A stretch of DNA of 64,000 nt from DASUPK01 sp963801055 (GTDB taxonomy: Bacteria > Actinomycetota > Thermoleophilia > Solirubrobacterales > 70-9). Under the pieces are notes generated by a model that was not told where the DNA came from, searched no databases, and was given only the letters and a program-made list of their open reading frames with translations. The stretch spans positions 124,001-188,000 of the forward strand of contig CAWDDE010000006.1 of the NCBI GenBank assembly GCA_963801055.1. Direction: 5' to 3'. Positions 52,200 through 61,117 of this stretch are shown here, piece after piece. The stretch's first letter is position 1. Every line of letters begins with the position of its first letter. The translations under genes were made by a program, and so were the position numbers.

Positions 52200-53315
52200 A
52201 TGGTCAGTGAGCAGGAATCGCTCAGCTCCGAGGCCCTGGACGTGGTCGTGCAGCTTCTCTTCGAGCTCGACACCGATCGTGGGCTCGACGACTTCTACGA
52301 CCGGATCTGCGAGGCGGTCTGCCGCCAGACCTCGATGGAGCGGGCGGTCCTCTTCCTCTACGACGCAGAGCGCAGGCTGGTGCTCCCCGCCGGCAGCCAC
52401 GGCGTCTACCGCGAGTTCATCGCCCACGGCTACGGCACGCTGGAGGAGACGCCGATCGCCCAGCGGGCGCTGGCCGAGGACCGCGTGGTCGAGACGACCG
52501 ACCTGGCCCGGGACGTGCCGGCCCGCTACTCGAACCTTCCCGGCGTCGTCAAGCTCACCTGCACCCCCGTGGCGGCCGCCGGGCGCTGGCTCGGCGTGAT
52601 CTTCGCGGACCGCGACGGCAAGCCGTTCGAGCTCACCGAGGTCGAGCGCTCGACCATGCGCGCCCTGGGCCGCACCGCGGCCCTGGCGAGCCACGTTCGC
52701 GAGGTGACCCGCCAGCTCGAGCGGGGCCGGCGCCTCTCGGAGCGGATCGACCTGGCCCGCGAGGTGCACGAGCGCGTCACGCAGCGGCTCTTCGGCGTCT
52801 CCATGGCGCTCGGCTTAGACCAGCCGCTGGCCGACGAGGACCAGAAGCGCTGCGCGGCAGAGATCGAGGCCGCCCTCGGCGACCTCCGTGAGGCGCTGAT
52901 CGGCTCCGCTGGAAGCTCGCTGATGGATCTCCAGGAGGGCGCCCTGCGCTCAGAGCTCGACCGTCTCGGCCGCCAGTACAAGCGCCTGCCGCTCGAGGTC
53001 GACTGGCGGGATGGCGTCGACGTGCCGGAGAGGCTCGAGCCGCTGGCCGTGTCGATCCTGAACGAGTCCCTCCGCAACGCCGAGAAGCACGCGGACCCGA
53101 CCGAGGTGAGGGTGATCATCGACGCGCCGGACGGTGCGTTCCTACTCGAGGTGCGCAATGACGGACTGCCGCCGGCCGGGAGCGCCGGCACAGGCGGCGG
53201 CTCGCGGATGGGGCTGCGGCTGGCCGCCTACGAGGCCCTGCAGCGAGGGGGGATGCTCGAATACGGCCGGGAGGAGGATCAGTGGCGAGTGCGACTGGTG
53301 CTGCCGAGCAGCTGA
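52200..53315 (+). CDS. Cytosolic GAF-domain histidine kinase (NarX/HisKA_3-like)
   Basis: A 371-residue kinase without membrane helices. The GAF domain is at about residues 20-165 (FYDRICEAVCRQTSMERAVL to LGVIFADRDGKPFELTEVER). The dimerisation helix has LAREVHERVTQRLFGVSMAL, with the phospho-His in REVHERV like the NarL-partner HisKA_3 group. The ATPase has SILNESLRNAEKHADPTEV (N-box) and LEVRNDGLPPAG then SRMGLRLAAYEAL. It overlaps the NarL regulator by 34 bases, so they form a pair. The GAF suggests an intracellular signal such as a small molecule, NO or redox state. Confidence 0.9.
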   Translation: MVSEQESLSSEALDVVVQLLFELDTDRGLDDFYDRICEAVCRQTSMERAVLFLYDAERRLVLPAGSHGVYREFIAHGYGTLEETPIAQRALAEDRVVETTDLARDVPARYSNLPGVVKLTCTPVAAAGRWLGVIFADRDGKPFELTEVERSTMRALGRTAALASHVREVTRQLERGRRLSERIDLAREVHERVTQRLFGVSMALGLDQPLADEDQKRCAAEIEAALGDLREALIGSAGSSLMDLQEGALRSELDRLGRQYKRLPLEVDWRDGVDVPERLEPLAVSILNESLRNAEKHADPTEVRVIIDAPDGAFLLEVRNDGLPPAGSAGTGGGSRMGLRLAAYEALQRGGMLEYGREEDQWRVRLVLPSS

Positions 53316-53923
53316 ACGGCGGCGGCAAGCTGAGCGTGCTCGTCGTCGACGATCACGCCGTCGTCCAGTGGGGGTTCCGCCTGCTGCTTGGGCGCCAGCC
53401 CTGGATGGGAGAGTGCTCGGTCGCCTCGACCACCGAGGAGGCGGTGGAGCTTGCCCGGCGCAGCAAGCCGGATGTGGCGCTCGTGGACCTCTTCCTCGGC
53501 GAACGCTCGGGGGCCGAGCTCTGTGAGGCGCTGCGGGAGGTCTCGCCGAAGACCCGCGTCCTGCTGATCTCGGGCGCCGGCTGGATCTCGCCTGAGGCGG
53601 CGAGGGCGGCCGGGGCCTCGGGCTTCGTCTCCAAGGACTGGAGTGCCGACGAGGTCGCTAACGCGGTACGGATGGTGGGCAGGGGCATGACTGTCTTCGC
53701 ACCTCAGACGGAGGGGCCGGCGACCCCGCTCTCGTCCCGCGAGCGGCAGGTGCTCGAGCTGATCGGCGCCGGCGCCACCAACCGGGAGATCGCGGAGCGC
53801 CTCTTCCTCTCACCGCACACGATCAAGGACCACACCACCGCGCTCTACCGGAAGCTTGGCGTACGGAACCGCGCCGAGGCGGCCCGCAAAGCGGAGCAGC
53901 TCGGCCTCGGCGGTGGTCCCTAA
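53282..53923 (+). CDS. NarL/LuxR-type response regulator
   Basis: A 213-residue regulator from GTG 53282. The receiver has VLVVDDHAVVQWGFRLLLGR, the phosphorylated Asp in VALVDLFLGERSG, and a Lys in GFVSKDW. The C-terminal LuxR-type HTH is LSSRERQVLELIGAGATNRE, then LSPHTIKDHTTALYRKLGVR. Its start lies inside the kinase's stop region, so synthesis is coupled. Targets are unknown; it directly precedes the fatty-acid synthesis operon, separated by ~145 bases. Confidence 0.95.
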   Translation: MASATGAAEQLNGGGKLSVLVVDDHAVVQWGFRLLLGRQPWMGECSVASTTEEAVELARRSKPDVALVDLFLGERSGAELCEALREVSPKTRVLLISGAGWISPEAARAAGASGFVSKDWSADEVANAVRMVGRGMTVFAPQTEGPATPLSSRERQVLELIGAGATNREIAERLFLSPHTIKDHTTALYRKLGVRNRAEAARKAEQLGLGGGP

Positions 53924-54069
53924 CGCTGGTCCCTGGGGAGTTACCGCTCAACTGAAATCGCTGAATGCACACTCGGGGGACCGCACCCCCCGCACGTCCC
54001 CCGGAACCCCCCCGAACGGGGGGCATCGCGTCCTCGATCCTTCACCCGCGGCGCGGTCCACGGGTAGTC

Positions 54070-54945
54070 ATGAGGGCAATGGACGCCAGCCACGCTTCAG
54101 CGATCTTGTTTCCGGGGCAGGGCGTCGGCGATGCCTCGAGCCGCGAGCTCGTCGCCGCCGTCCGCCCCGACCTGCTCGATCTCGCGACCGAGCTGGTCGG
54201 CGAGGATCCCTTCGAGCGGATTGCCGACGGCACCGCCTACGCCCAGCCGGCGGTCTACTGCGCCTCGATCGCCGGCTACGAACAGCTCGGCCGGCCACGG
54301 GCGGAGTATCTCGCGGGCCACTCGCTCGGCGAGGTCGGGGCCCTGGCGGCGGCGGGAGCGATCGATGACGCCGACGGGTTGCGCATCGTGGTCACCCGCG
54401 GCCGCGTCATGGATGACGCGGCTCGCCGAGGGGAGCCCGGGGCAATGCTCGCGGTCGGTAGCGACCGCGACGGCGCCACGGCGCTCGCCGCCGACCATGA
54501 CCTGACCGTCGCGAACGAGAACTCGCCGCAGCAGTTCGTCCTCTCCGGCCCGCTTCCCGCGATTGAGGCGGCCGAGGCCGCGGCCAAGGGGGTTGGCATC
54601 CGCGCCAAGAAGCTCGCCGTCGCCGGTGCGTTTCACACCGAGGCGATGGCGTCGGGGGTCGGCCCGTTCCGCACCGCGCTGGAGGAGATCGATTTCCGAG
54701 AGCCCGACGTTCCGGTCGTCTCCTCGACCAGCGCGGATTTCTTCGGCGAGGACGTTCGCGACGCGCTCGCCTCGTCGCTGACCAGCCCAATCCGCTGGAC
54801 GGCGCTGCTCGACAGGCTCAGGGAGCTCGGGGTGACCCGGTACCTGGACGTCGGTCCCGGCAAGGTCCTCGCGGGCCTCGTCCGCCGCACGATCGACGAC
54901 GCCGAGGTCGAGACACTGGCGAGCCGGGAGTCGGCGCTTGCCTGA
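54070..54945 (+). CDS. fabD: Malonyl-CoA:ACP transacylase
   Basis: A 291-residue enzyme that loads malonyl onto acyl carrier protein. Motifs: AILFPGQGVGDASS at the start, GHSLGEVGALAAAG with the catalytic Ser near residue 80, the GRVMDDAARRGEPGAMLAVG segment, and VAGAFHTEAMASGVGPFR with its His. Starts ATG 54070 or 54079 are both possible; neither has a strong ribosome-binding site. It opens the type II fatty-acid synthase operon; its stop overlaps fabH by 8 bases. Confidence 0.95.
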   Translation: MRAMDASHASAILFPGQGVGDASSRELVAAVRPDLLDLATELVGEDPFERIADGTAYAQPAVYCASIAGYEQLGRPRAEYLAGHSLGEVGALAAAGAIDDADGLRIVVTRGRVMDDAARRGEPGAMLAVGSDRDGATALAADHDLTVANENSPQQFVLSGPLPAIEAAEAAAKGVGIRAKKLAVAGAFHTEAMASGVGPFRTALEEIDFREPDVPVVSSTSADFFGEDVRDALASSLTSPIRWTALLDRLRELGVTRYLDVGPGKVLAGLVRRTIDDAEVETLASRESALA

Positions 54946-55994
54946 GCTCGGCCCAGGACAGCAGTGGGAGGTCTCCTCCTCGCTCGTCGATCCCGACGGG
55001 CGCATTTCGCGAGCCACCGGCGCGGCGAGCCAGAACGGGACCAAGCAGACCTCGGGTCCGGGTATTGCCGCGGTCGCAGCCGAGCTCCCCGTACGGGTGG
55101 TCGAGAACGACGAGCTGGCTACTCCACTCGGCCTCGACTCCGGGTGGATCTCCTCGCGCACGGGCGTTCTGCGACGGCACCGGGCGGCCGGCGAGACGCT
55201 CGTGGACCTCGCCGCCGGCGCGGGCTCACGTGCGCTCGCCCTCGCCGACGATCGACCCCTCCGAGATCGACCTGGTCCTCGTCGCGACCTTCACCCCGGA
55301 CCAGCTCCTGCCTCACGCCGCTCCCCTCGTAGCCAGCCGGCTCGGGGCGGATCCGGCGGGAGCGATGGACATCGGCGCCGCCTGCACGGGCTTCCTCTCG
55401 GCCCTTTCCCTGGCGGCCGCGCAGCTCGAATCCGGACGCGCCCGCGCAGCGCTCGTGGTCGGCGCCGAGGTGCTCAGCAGGGTCATCGACTACGGCGACC
55501 GGCGCACCGCCGGGCTCTTCGGCGACGGCGCCGGCGCCGCCGTCGTGACCCCCGGTGGCCCCGGGCTGATCGGTCCGGTCGCACTGCGATCGGATGGGGG
55601 GCGCGGGGACCTGATCCAGGTGACCCACGACGAGCGCCTGATCCGGATGGACGGCCGGGCCACCTTTCGCGCCGCGGTGGCCGCGATGACCGACGTCACC
55701 CAGGAGGTCGTCTCGGACGCCGGGCTCGCGCTCGAGGAGATCGACCTGTACGTCTACCACCAGGCCAACTCGCGGATCATCTCCGCCGTCGGCGAGCGGT
55801 TGGACTTGCCGTCGGACCGAGTGATCGACTGCCTCGCCGACTACGGGAACACCTCGGCCGCCAGCATCCCGATCGCGCTCGCACAGGCCGCGGGCAACGG
55901 GTCCCTGCGAAAGGGGTCGCGGGTCCTGCTCTCGGCGTTCGGAGCGGGCCTCGCGTGGGGCGCCGGGATCGTCGAGTGGGAGGGGAGAGCGTGA
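54938..55994 (+). CDS. fabH: Beta-ketoacyl-ACP synthase III, frameshifted
   Basis: About 351 residues across one break. It starts TTG 54938 and gives a ~40-residue leader, then IAAVAAELPVRVVENDELAT and GWISSRTGVLRRHRAAGE. At 55250 one extra G moves the frame: removing it joins ALALAD to IDPSEIDLVLVATFTPDQLL. The catalytic triad is intact downstream: Cys in DIGAACTGFLSAL, His in YVYHQANSRI and Asn in DYGNTSAASIPIAL. It condenses acyl-CoA with malonyl-ACP to start chains. The unusually long N-terminus may be a frame artefact too. It overlaps fabG by GTGA. Confidence 0.85.
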
Positions 55995-56776
55995 GCGCGG
56001 GCGAGACAACCATGGCCGCTGAGGTGCGTCCCGCCCCCCAAGACGCGGGCTGCGTGCTCGTCACCGGAGCCTCCCGCGGGATCGGCGCCGCCACGGCGCG
56101 GGCCCTCGCCGAGCAGGGCTGGGCAGTGGGCGTCAACTTCAGCCGCGACCGTGAGGGCGCCGATCAGGTCGCCGGCTCGATCGAGTCGCGCGGCGGCACC
56201 GCACTGGCGCTCGGCGCCGACGTCGCGGACCCCTCGGCCGCCGACGAGATGCTGGCTCAGCTCACCGAGGAGCTCGGCCCCGTGCTGGTGCTGGTCAACA
56301 ACGCCGGCATCACGGCCGACGCCCTTTCGATGAGACTGAGCGACGAGGACTGGACCCGGGTGCTCGACGTCAATCTGACCGGGGCCTTCCGTCTCACCCG
56401 CGCCGCGCTCGGACCGATGATGCGCCACCGCTTCGGCCGCGTGATCAACGTCTCTTCCGTGTCCGGCCTGCGCGCGAACCCAGGGCAGGCCAACTACGCC
56501 GCTTCCAAGGCCGGCCTGATCGCCTTCACCCGAACCGTGGCCGCGGAGGTCGCGCGTCGCGGAGTCACCGTCAACGCGGTTGCCCCCGGGCTGATCGAGA
56601 CCGAGCTGACCCGCGACTTCACGGCCAACGGGTCGGGCGGCCTGCTCGACGGGATCCCGGCAAGGCGCCCGGGCAGTCCCGAGGAGGTCGCCGCCTGCAT
56701 CCGCTTTCTGGCATCCGACGAGGCTTCGTACGTGACCGGGGCGGTGCTGCCCATCGACGGCGGCATGTCCGCCTGA
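55991..56776 (+). CDS. fabG: 3-oxoacyl-ACP reductase
   Basis: A 261-residue SDR of the fatty-acid cycle, reducing 3-oxoacyl-ACP with NADPH. Motifs: CVLVTGASRGIGAATARAL, LVNNAGITADALSMRLSDED, NVSSVSGLRANPGQANYAAS (shown up to the active-site Tyr) with YAASKAGLIAFTR, and AVAPGLIETEL. The start is GTG 55991, overlapping fabH's TGA with GGAGGGGAG just before it; ATG 56012 is the alternative. Ends in the family pattern VTGAVLPIDGGMSA. Confidence 0.95.
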   Translation: MSAGETTMAAEVRPAPQDAGCVLVTGASRGIGAATARALAEQGWAVGVNFSRDREGADQVAGSIESRGGTALALGADVADPSAADEMLAQLTEELGPVLVLVNNAGITADALSMRLSDEDWTRVLDVNLTGAFRLTRAALGPMMRHRFGRVINVSSVSGLRANPGQANYAASKAGLIAFTRTVAAEVARRGVTVNAVAPGLIETELTRDFTANGSGGLLDGIPARRPGSPEEVAACIRFLASDEASYVTGAVLPIDGGMSA

Positions 56777-56802
56777 TCAACCCAACCGAGAAAGGAAGAC
56801 CG

Positions 56803-57048
56803 ATGACAACCGCAACAAAGGACCAGGTGACCGAGAGGGTGACCGCCGCGCTCGTTGAGTTCGGCGAGGAGCCTGAGAACGTGAAGCCCGACGCGCGCTT
56901 CGAGGAGCTGGACATCGACTCGCTCGACCTGGTCGAGCTGGCCCAGGTGATCGAGGACGAGTACGGCATCGAGGTGACGGACGCAGACATGGACAAGATC
57001 ACGACCGTCCAGGACGCGGTCGACTTCGTGACCGCGCGCCAGTCATGA
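56803..57048 (+). CDS. acpP: Acyl carrier protein
   Basis: An 81-residue acidic carrier protein. The phosphopantetheine site is the Ser in ELDIDSLDLVELAQVIEDEY. AAAGGAAG sits just ahead of its ATG. It is the central carrier of the operon and overlaps the fabF start by ATGA. Confidence 0.95.
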   Translation: MTTATKDQVTERVTAALVEFGEEPENVKPDARFEELDIDSLDLVELAQVIEDEYGIEVTDADMDKITTVQDAVDFVTARQS

Positions 57049-58244
57049 CCCGCCGCGTCGCCATCACCGGGATCGGCGCGGTCACTCCGCTCGGGGTTGG
57101 CGCCTCGGCGCTGCACGAACGCTGGGCGGCCGGTGAGTCGGGGATTTCGGACGGACTCGGGCGCTGCTCGGAGTTCGAGCCGACCGAACACCTCACCCGG
57201 CGCCAGGTGCGCCGCACCGACCGCTTCACCCAGCTTGCGCTTGTTGCGAGCAGCGAGGCGATCTCGCAGGCCGGGCTCGATGAGGCCCCCTACGACCGAG
57301 CCGAGATCGGCTCCGTGATGGGGACCGGGATCGGCGGGCTCTCGACGATCGAGTCGGAGCACAACACCCTGCGCGAGAGGGGGCAGCGCGCCGTCTCGCC
57401 GCACTGCGTGCCGCAGATGATGGCCAACTCAGCGGCGGGGGCGCTCGCTATAGAGCACGACCTGCGCGGCCAATGCTTCGGGACGGTCTCGGCGTGCGCG
57501 GCCGGCGCCCACGCGCTCGGCGCCGGCGCACGTATGGTCGAGCATGGTGACGCGATCGCCTGCGTCGCCGGCGGCAGCGAAGCGGCGATCACGGAGCTGG
57601 CCATGGCGGCCTTCGCCGAGATGGGCGCGACCTCGCCCACCGGCATCTCCCGTCCGTTCGATCGCCGCCGCGACGGGTTCGTGATGGGTGAAGGGGCCGG
57701 AGTGATGATCCTCGAGGAGTCCGAGACCGCCGAACAGCGTGGCGCCACGATCCTCGGCTACCTGACCGGCTACGGCGCGACCGCCGATGCCCACCACATG
57801 ACGGCGCCGGACCCGAGCGGCGACGGAGCGGCGCGTGCGATCCGCAAGGCGCTAGCCGACGCGGAGGTCGAGCCGGGCCAGCTCGCCTACGTGAACGCCC
57901 ATGGCACGTCCACCCCGCTCAACGACCGCTCCGAGACCGAGGCGCTCAAGACGGCCCTCGGCGAGCGTGCCACGGCCATCCCGACCTCGTCGACCAAGTC
58001 GGCGATCGGCCATCTCCTCGGCGCCGCCGGTGCGGTCGAGGCGGTCGCAACCCTGCAGGCGCTACGCGGCAAGACCGCGCCTCCGACGCTGAACTACGAG
58101 CAGCCCGACGAGGGGCTCGACCTCGAATATGTCACCGAGGGAGCGAAGCCACTGGACGTGAACGGCCATCCCGCGATCGGGATCAGCAACTCCTTCGGCT
58201 TCGGCGGGCACAACGCCGTCCTGGTCGTGGAGGCCGCTCCATGA
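57045..58244 (+). CDS. fabF: Beta-ketoacyl-ACP synthase II
   Basis: A 399-residue condensing enzyme. The catalytic Cys is in VSACAAGAHALGAG, the two His in NAHGTSTPLND and KSAIGHLLGAAGAVEAV; GMGAT-type closing is seen in FVMGEGAGVMILEE and the end ISNSFGFGGHNAVLV. It elongates acyl-ACP with malonyl-ACP. ATGA overlaps tie it to acpP and the carboxylase gene. Confidence 0.95.
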   Translation: MTRRVAITGIGAVTPLGVGASALHERWAAGESGISDGLGRCSEFEPTEHLTRRQVRRTDRFTQLALVASSEAISQAGLDEAPYDRAEIGSVMGTGIGGLSTIESEHNTLRERGQRAVSPHCVPQMMANSAAGALAIEHDLRGQCFGTVSACAAGAHALGAGARMVEHGDAIACVAGGSEAAITELAMAAFAEMGATSPTGISRPFDRRRDGFVMGEGAGVMILEESETAEQRGATILGYLTGYGATADAHHMTAPDPSGDGAARAIRKALADAEVEPGQLAYVNAHGTSTPLNDRSETEALKTALGERATAIPTSSTKSAIGHLLGAAGAVEAVATLQALRGKTAPPTLNYEQPDEGLDLEYVTEGAKPLDVNGHPAIGISNSFGFGGHNAVLVVEAAP

Positions 58245-59679
58245 ACCTGATGCTCGCCGAACGCGAGGCGCCGCAGCGCGAGCGGCTCGCCCCCCTCGAG
58301 CGGCTCGAAGCGCTATGCGATCCAGGCTCGCTCGAGCTCGTTCGCACGCGGGTCGCATCGCGCTCGGCGCGCTCGGCGGCTGGCGACGGCGTCGTGGCCG
58401 GCGCAGGCACCGTAGGCGGTCGCGCGGTCTACTGCTATGCCCAGGACCAGGGCTTTGCGGGCGGATCGCTCGGGACCGCGCAGGCCGAGACGATCATTCG
58501 GGTACTGCACTTGGCCGGCCGGGCGTCGGCGCCCGTCGTGGGGTTCATCGCGTCGGGCGGTGCCCGGATCGACGAGGGCGCCGGAGCCCTCGGTGGCTAC
58601 GGGGCGATCTTCCGGCAGCACGTCGCCCTCTCCGGGCGCGTCCCGCAGATCAGTGTGATCACGGGGACCTCCGCCGGCGGTGGCGCCTACTCCCCGGCCC
58701 TCACCGACTTCGTGGTGATGACCGAGGGCTCTCGGTTGTTCCTGACTGGGCCGAACGTGGTCGAGGAGGTGATGGGGGAGACCGTCACGATGGACGAGCT
58801 GGGCGGTCCCCGCGTCCATTCTCGGAACGGCGTCTGCGATCTGGTCGCAGACGATGACCACGCCGCCGCTGATCTGGTCCGCGATCTGCTCGGTCACCTG
58901 CCGCAGAGCTCAGCGGTGCCGCCCGACCCGGTCGTCCCCCAGGATCCGCCGGGGGGGACCCGGGCGAGGCGGTTCCCGCCAGTTCCCGCAAGGTCTACGA
59001 CGTGCGCTCCGTGATCCGTTCCGTCTCGGACGGCGGCGCGATGATCGAGCTCTCACCACGCTGGGCCCGCAACATGGTCACGGCGTTCACGCGTCTCAAC
59101 GGTCACCCGGTGGGCGTGGTCGCGAACCAACCGCACCACCTCGGAGGCGCGATCGACTCGGCGGCCTCCGAGAAGGCGGCCGGGTTCATCCGTCGCTGCG
59201 ATGCCTTCGGCCTGCCGCTGGTGGTGCTCGTCGACACCCCCGGCTTCCTGCCCGGAACGAAGCAGGAGGCGCTCGGGGTGATCCGCCGCGGCGCCGGCCT
59301 GCTGCACGCCTTCTCGGCAGCCCGGGTGCCGAAGGTGACGGTCGTCCTGCGCAAGGCCTACGGAGGCGGGTTCATCACGATGAACTCCCGTGAGCTGGGC
59401 GCGGATATGGTGCTCGCCTGGCCCGGGGCCGAGATCGGCGTGCTGGGCGCCCGGCAGGCAGTCGGAATCATCAACCGTCGCGCGATCGCGTCCGCCGATG
59501 ACCCGCGCGGTGAGCACGAGCGCCTCGCCGCCGAATACGCGGAGCAGCACCTGACCGCGGAGGTCGCCGCAGCCGCCGGAGATGTCGACGAGGTGGTCGA
59601 GCCCGCCGCAACCCGGCGGCGCCTGATCTGGGCGCTCTCGGTGCTGGGAGCGAGCAAGAGCGAAAGGAGCCAGCCATGA
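58241..59679 (+). CDS. Acetyl-/acyl-CoA carboxylase carboxyltransferase subunit (AccD-like), frameshifted in a G7 tract
   Basis: About 479 residues. Two crotonase-fold halves are seen: the N-half has APVVGFIASGGARIDEGAGA and GTSAGGGAYSPALTDFVVM; the C-half has RSVIRSVSDGGAMIELSPRW, VLVDTPGFLPGTKQEALGVI, and KAYGGGFITMNSREL. The halves are in different frames, joined at the G7 run 58951-58957. Adding one G gives PPGGDPGEAVPASSRKVYDV without other damage. This is the fused AccDA/PccB-type transferase making malonyl-CoA for this operon. A natural slippage at G7 is possible but unproven. Coupled to fabF and to maoC by ATGA overlaps. Confidence 0.85.
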
Positions 59680-60293
59680 ATCCGGAGACCGCCGCCGCAC
59701 GCGCCGAGTCGCAGCAAGCAGCGCCATCGGCGCCTGCGCGCGAGGGCCTCTGGCGCGAGGCGCCACCGTACTTCGACGATCTCCGAATCGGCGACGCCAT
59801 GGAGTCCTCGGGGCGCACCGTGACCGAATACGACGTCGTCTCCTTTGCCTCGCTGACAGGCGACTGGCACCCGCAGCACGCGGACGCCGCCTGGGCCGCC
59901 GAGAGCCCGTTCGGCCGCCGCATCGCCCACGGGATGCTGGTGATCTCGTACGCCCTTGGCCTGCTGCCGATCGATCCGCGCGTCGTCCTGGCGCTGCGCT
60001 CCCTCGACGGCGCCGTGTTGAAGCGCCCGGTGGGGCTTGGGGACACGATCCGCGTCCGAGCCAAGGTCGCGAAAAAGCGGCCACTGGGTGAGGAGACGGG
60101 CCTCGTCACCCTGGCGGTGAGGATCCTGAACCAGGAGGGCGAGCTGGTCGCCCGCATGGAGATCGTCGTGCTCTGGCGGCGAGCACCGGAGCCGGCGGAC
60201 CGCCGGTCGGCGGGAACGTCCGGCGGCGCCGCGTCCGGTGCCTCCACCGAGGACGAGCTCTCGCCCATCGAGGACGGAAGGTTGCTCGCCTGA
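59676..60293 (+). CDS. MaoC-type (R)-hydratase/dehydratase of the fatty-acid operon
   Basis: A 205-residue single hot-dog protein. AAAGGAG sits before ATG 59676. The hydratase-2 motif is VSFASLTGDWHPQHADAAWA, then FGRRIAHGMLVISYALG; the Asp and His form the active site. Residues 1-25 and the last ~30 (Ala/Ser/Gly-rich) are low complexity. No fabZ or fabA was found in this operon, so it likely dehydrates 3-hydroxyacyl-ACP here. It overlaps the carboxylase by ATGA and fabI by TGATG. Confidence 0.85.
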   Translation: MNPETAAARAESQQAAPSAPAREGLWREAPPYFDDLRIGDAMESSGRTVTEYDVVSFASLTGDWHPQHADAAWAAESPFGRRIAHGMLVISYALGLLPIDPRVVLALRSLDGAVLKRPVGLGDTIRVRAKVAKKRPLGEETGLVTLAVRILNQEGELVARMEIVVLWRRAPEPADRRSAGTSGGAASGASTEDELSPIEDGRLLA

Positions 60294-61117
60294 TGCTCGC
60301 CGGCAAGAGACTGCTGATCACCGGGGTCCTGACGCGGAAGAGCATCGCCTTCGCGGCGGCTCGCGAGGCGCAGCTCGCGGGGGCCGAGGTGACTCTCACC
60401 GGCTTCGGGCGGACCCGCAGGATGACGGAGCGCGCCGCTGCCCGGCTGCCGGAGCCGCCGGACGTGCTCGAGCTAGACGTCAACTCGGAAGGCAACCTGG
60501 CGGAGCTGGCGGCTGAGCTCGAGAGGCGCTGGGGGCGGTTGGACGGCGTCCTGCACGCGATCGCCTTCGCGCCGGCCGACGCGATCGGAGGCCGCTTCCT
60601 CGAGACGCCGTCGGAGAGCGCCGTCGAGGCGTTCCGGACGAGCGCCTACTCCTACCAGGCGCTCGCGCGGCACCTCGCCCCGCTGATGGAAGGGGGCGGC
60701 AGCTTGGTCGGGCTCGACTTCGATGCGTCGGTGGCCTGGCCCTCGTATGACTGGATGGGAGTCTCGAAGGCCGCCCTGGAGGCCGTCAACCGCTACCTCG
60801 CGCGTGAGCTCGGTCCACGCGGCATCCGCTCGAACCTGGTCTCGGCGGGACCGATTGCCTCGCCCGCCGCGGGCGGCATTCCCGGCTTCGACGGGCTCGC
60901 GGCCGGCTGGCCGGACGCAGCGCCGCTCGGCTGGGACGCGGACGACCCCACACCGGTCGCGCACGCCGTCTGCTTCCTGCTCTCGGACTGGTCCGGGGCG
61001 ATCAGCGGGGAGCTGATCCACGTCGACGGCGGCGCGCACGCCGTCGCGGGCGTCTCCGTGACGCGAAGCGCGTCGAACGGGACGGCTCCGCAGCCGGTCG
61101 GGAGCGAGAGCCGCTAG
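60293..61117 (+). CDS. fabI: Enoyl-ACP reductase (FabI type)
   Basis: A 274-residue SDR with the FabI variant of the cofactor motif (LLITGVLTRKSIAFAAAREA), VLHAIAFAPADAIGGRFLET, and the active-site segment YDWMGVSKAALEAVNRYLAR (Tyr-x6-Lys, FabI spacing). It finishes each elongation cycle with NADH/NADPH. It is the target class of triclosan-type inhibitors. The start overlaps maoC's stop. The stop converges on an enoyl-CoA hydratase with a shared CTAG. Confidence 0.95.
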   Translation: MLAGKRLLITGVLTRKSIAFAAAREAQLAGAEVTLTGFGRTRRMTERAAARLPEPPDVLELDVNSEGNLAELAAELERRWGRLDGVLHAIAFAPADAIGGRFLETPSESAVEAFRTSAYSYQALARHLAPLMEGGGSLVGLDFDASVAWPSYDWMGVSKAALEAVNRYLARELGPRGIRSNLVSAGPIASPAAGGIPGFDGLAAGWPDAAPLGWDADDPTPVAHAVCFLLSDWSGAISGELIHVDGGAHAVAGVSVTRSASNGTAPQPVGSESR

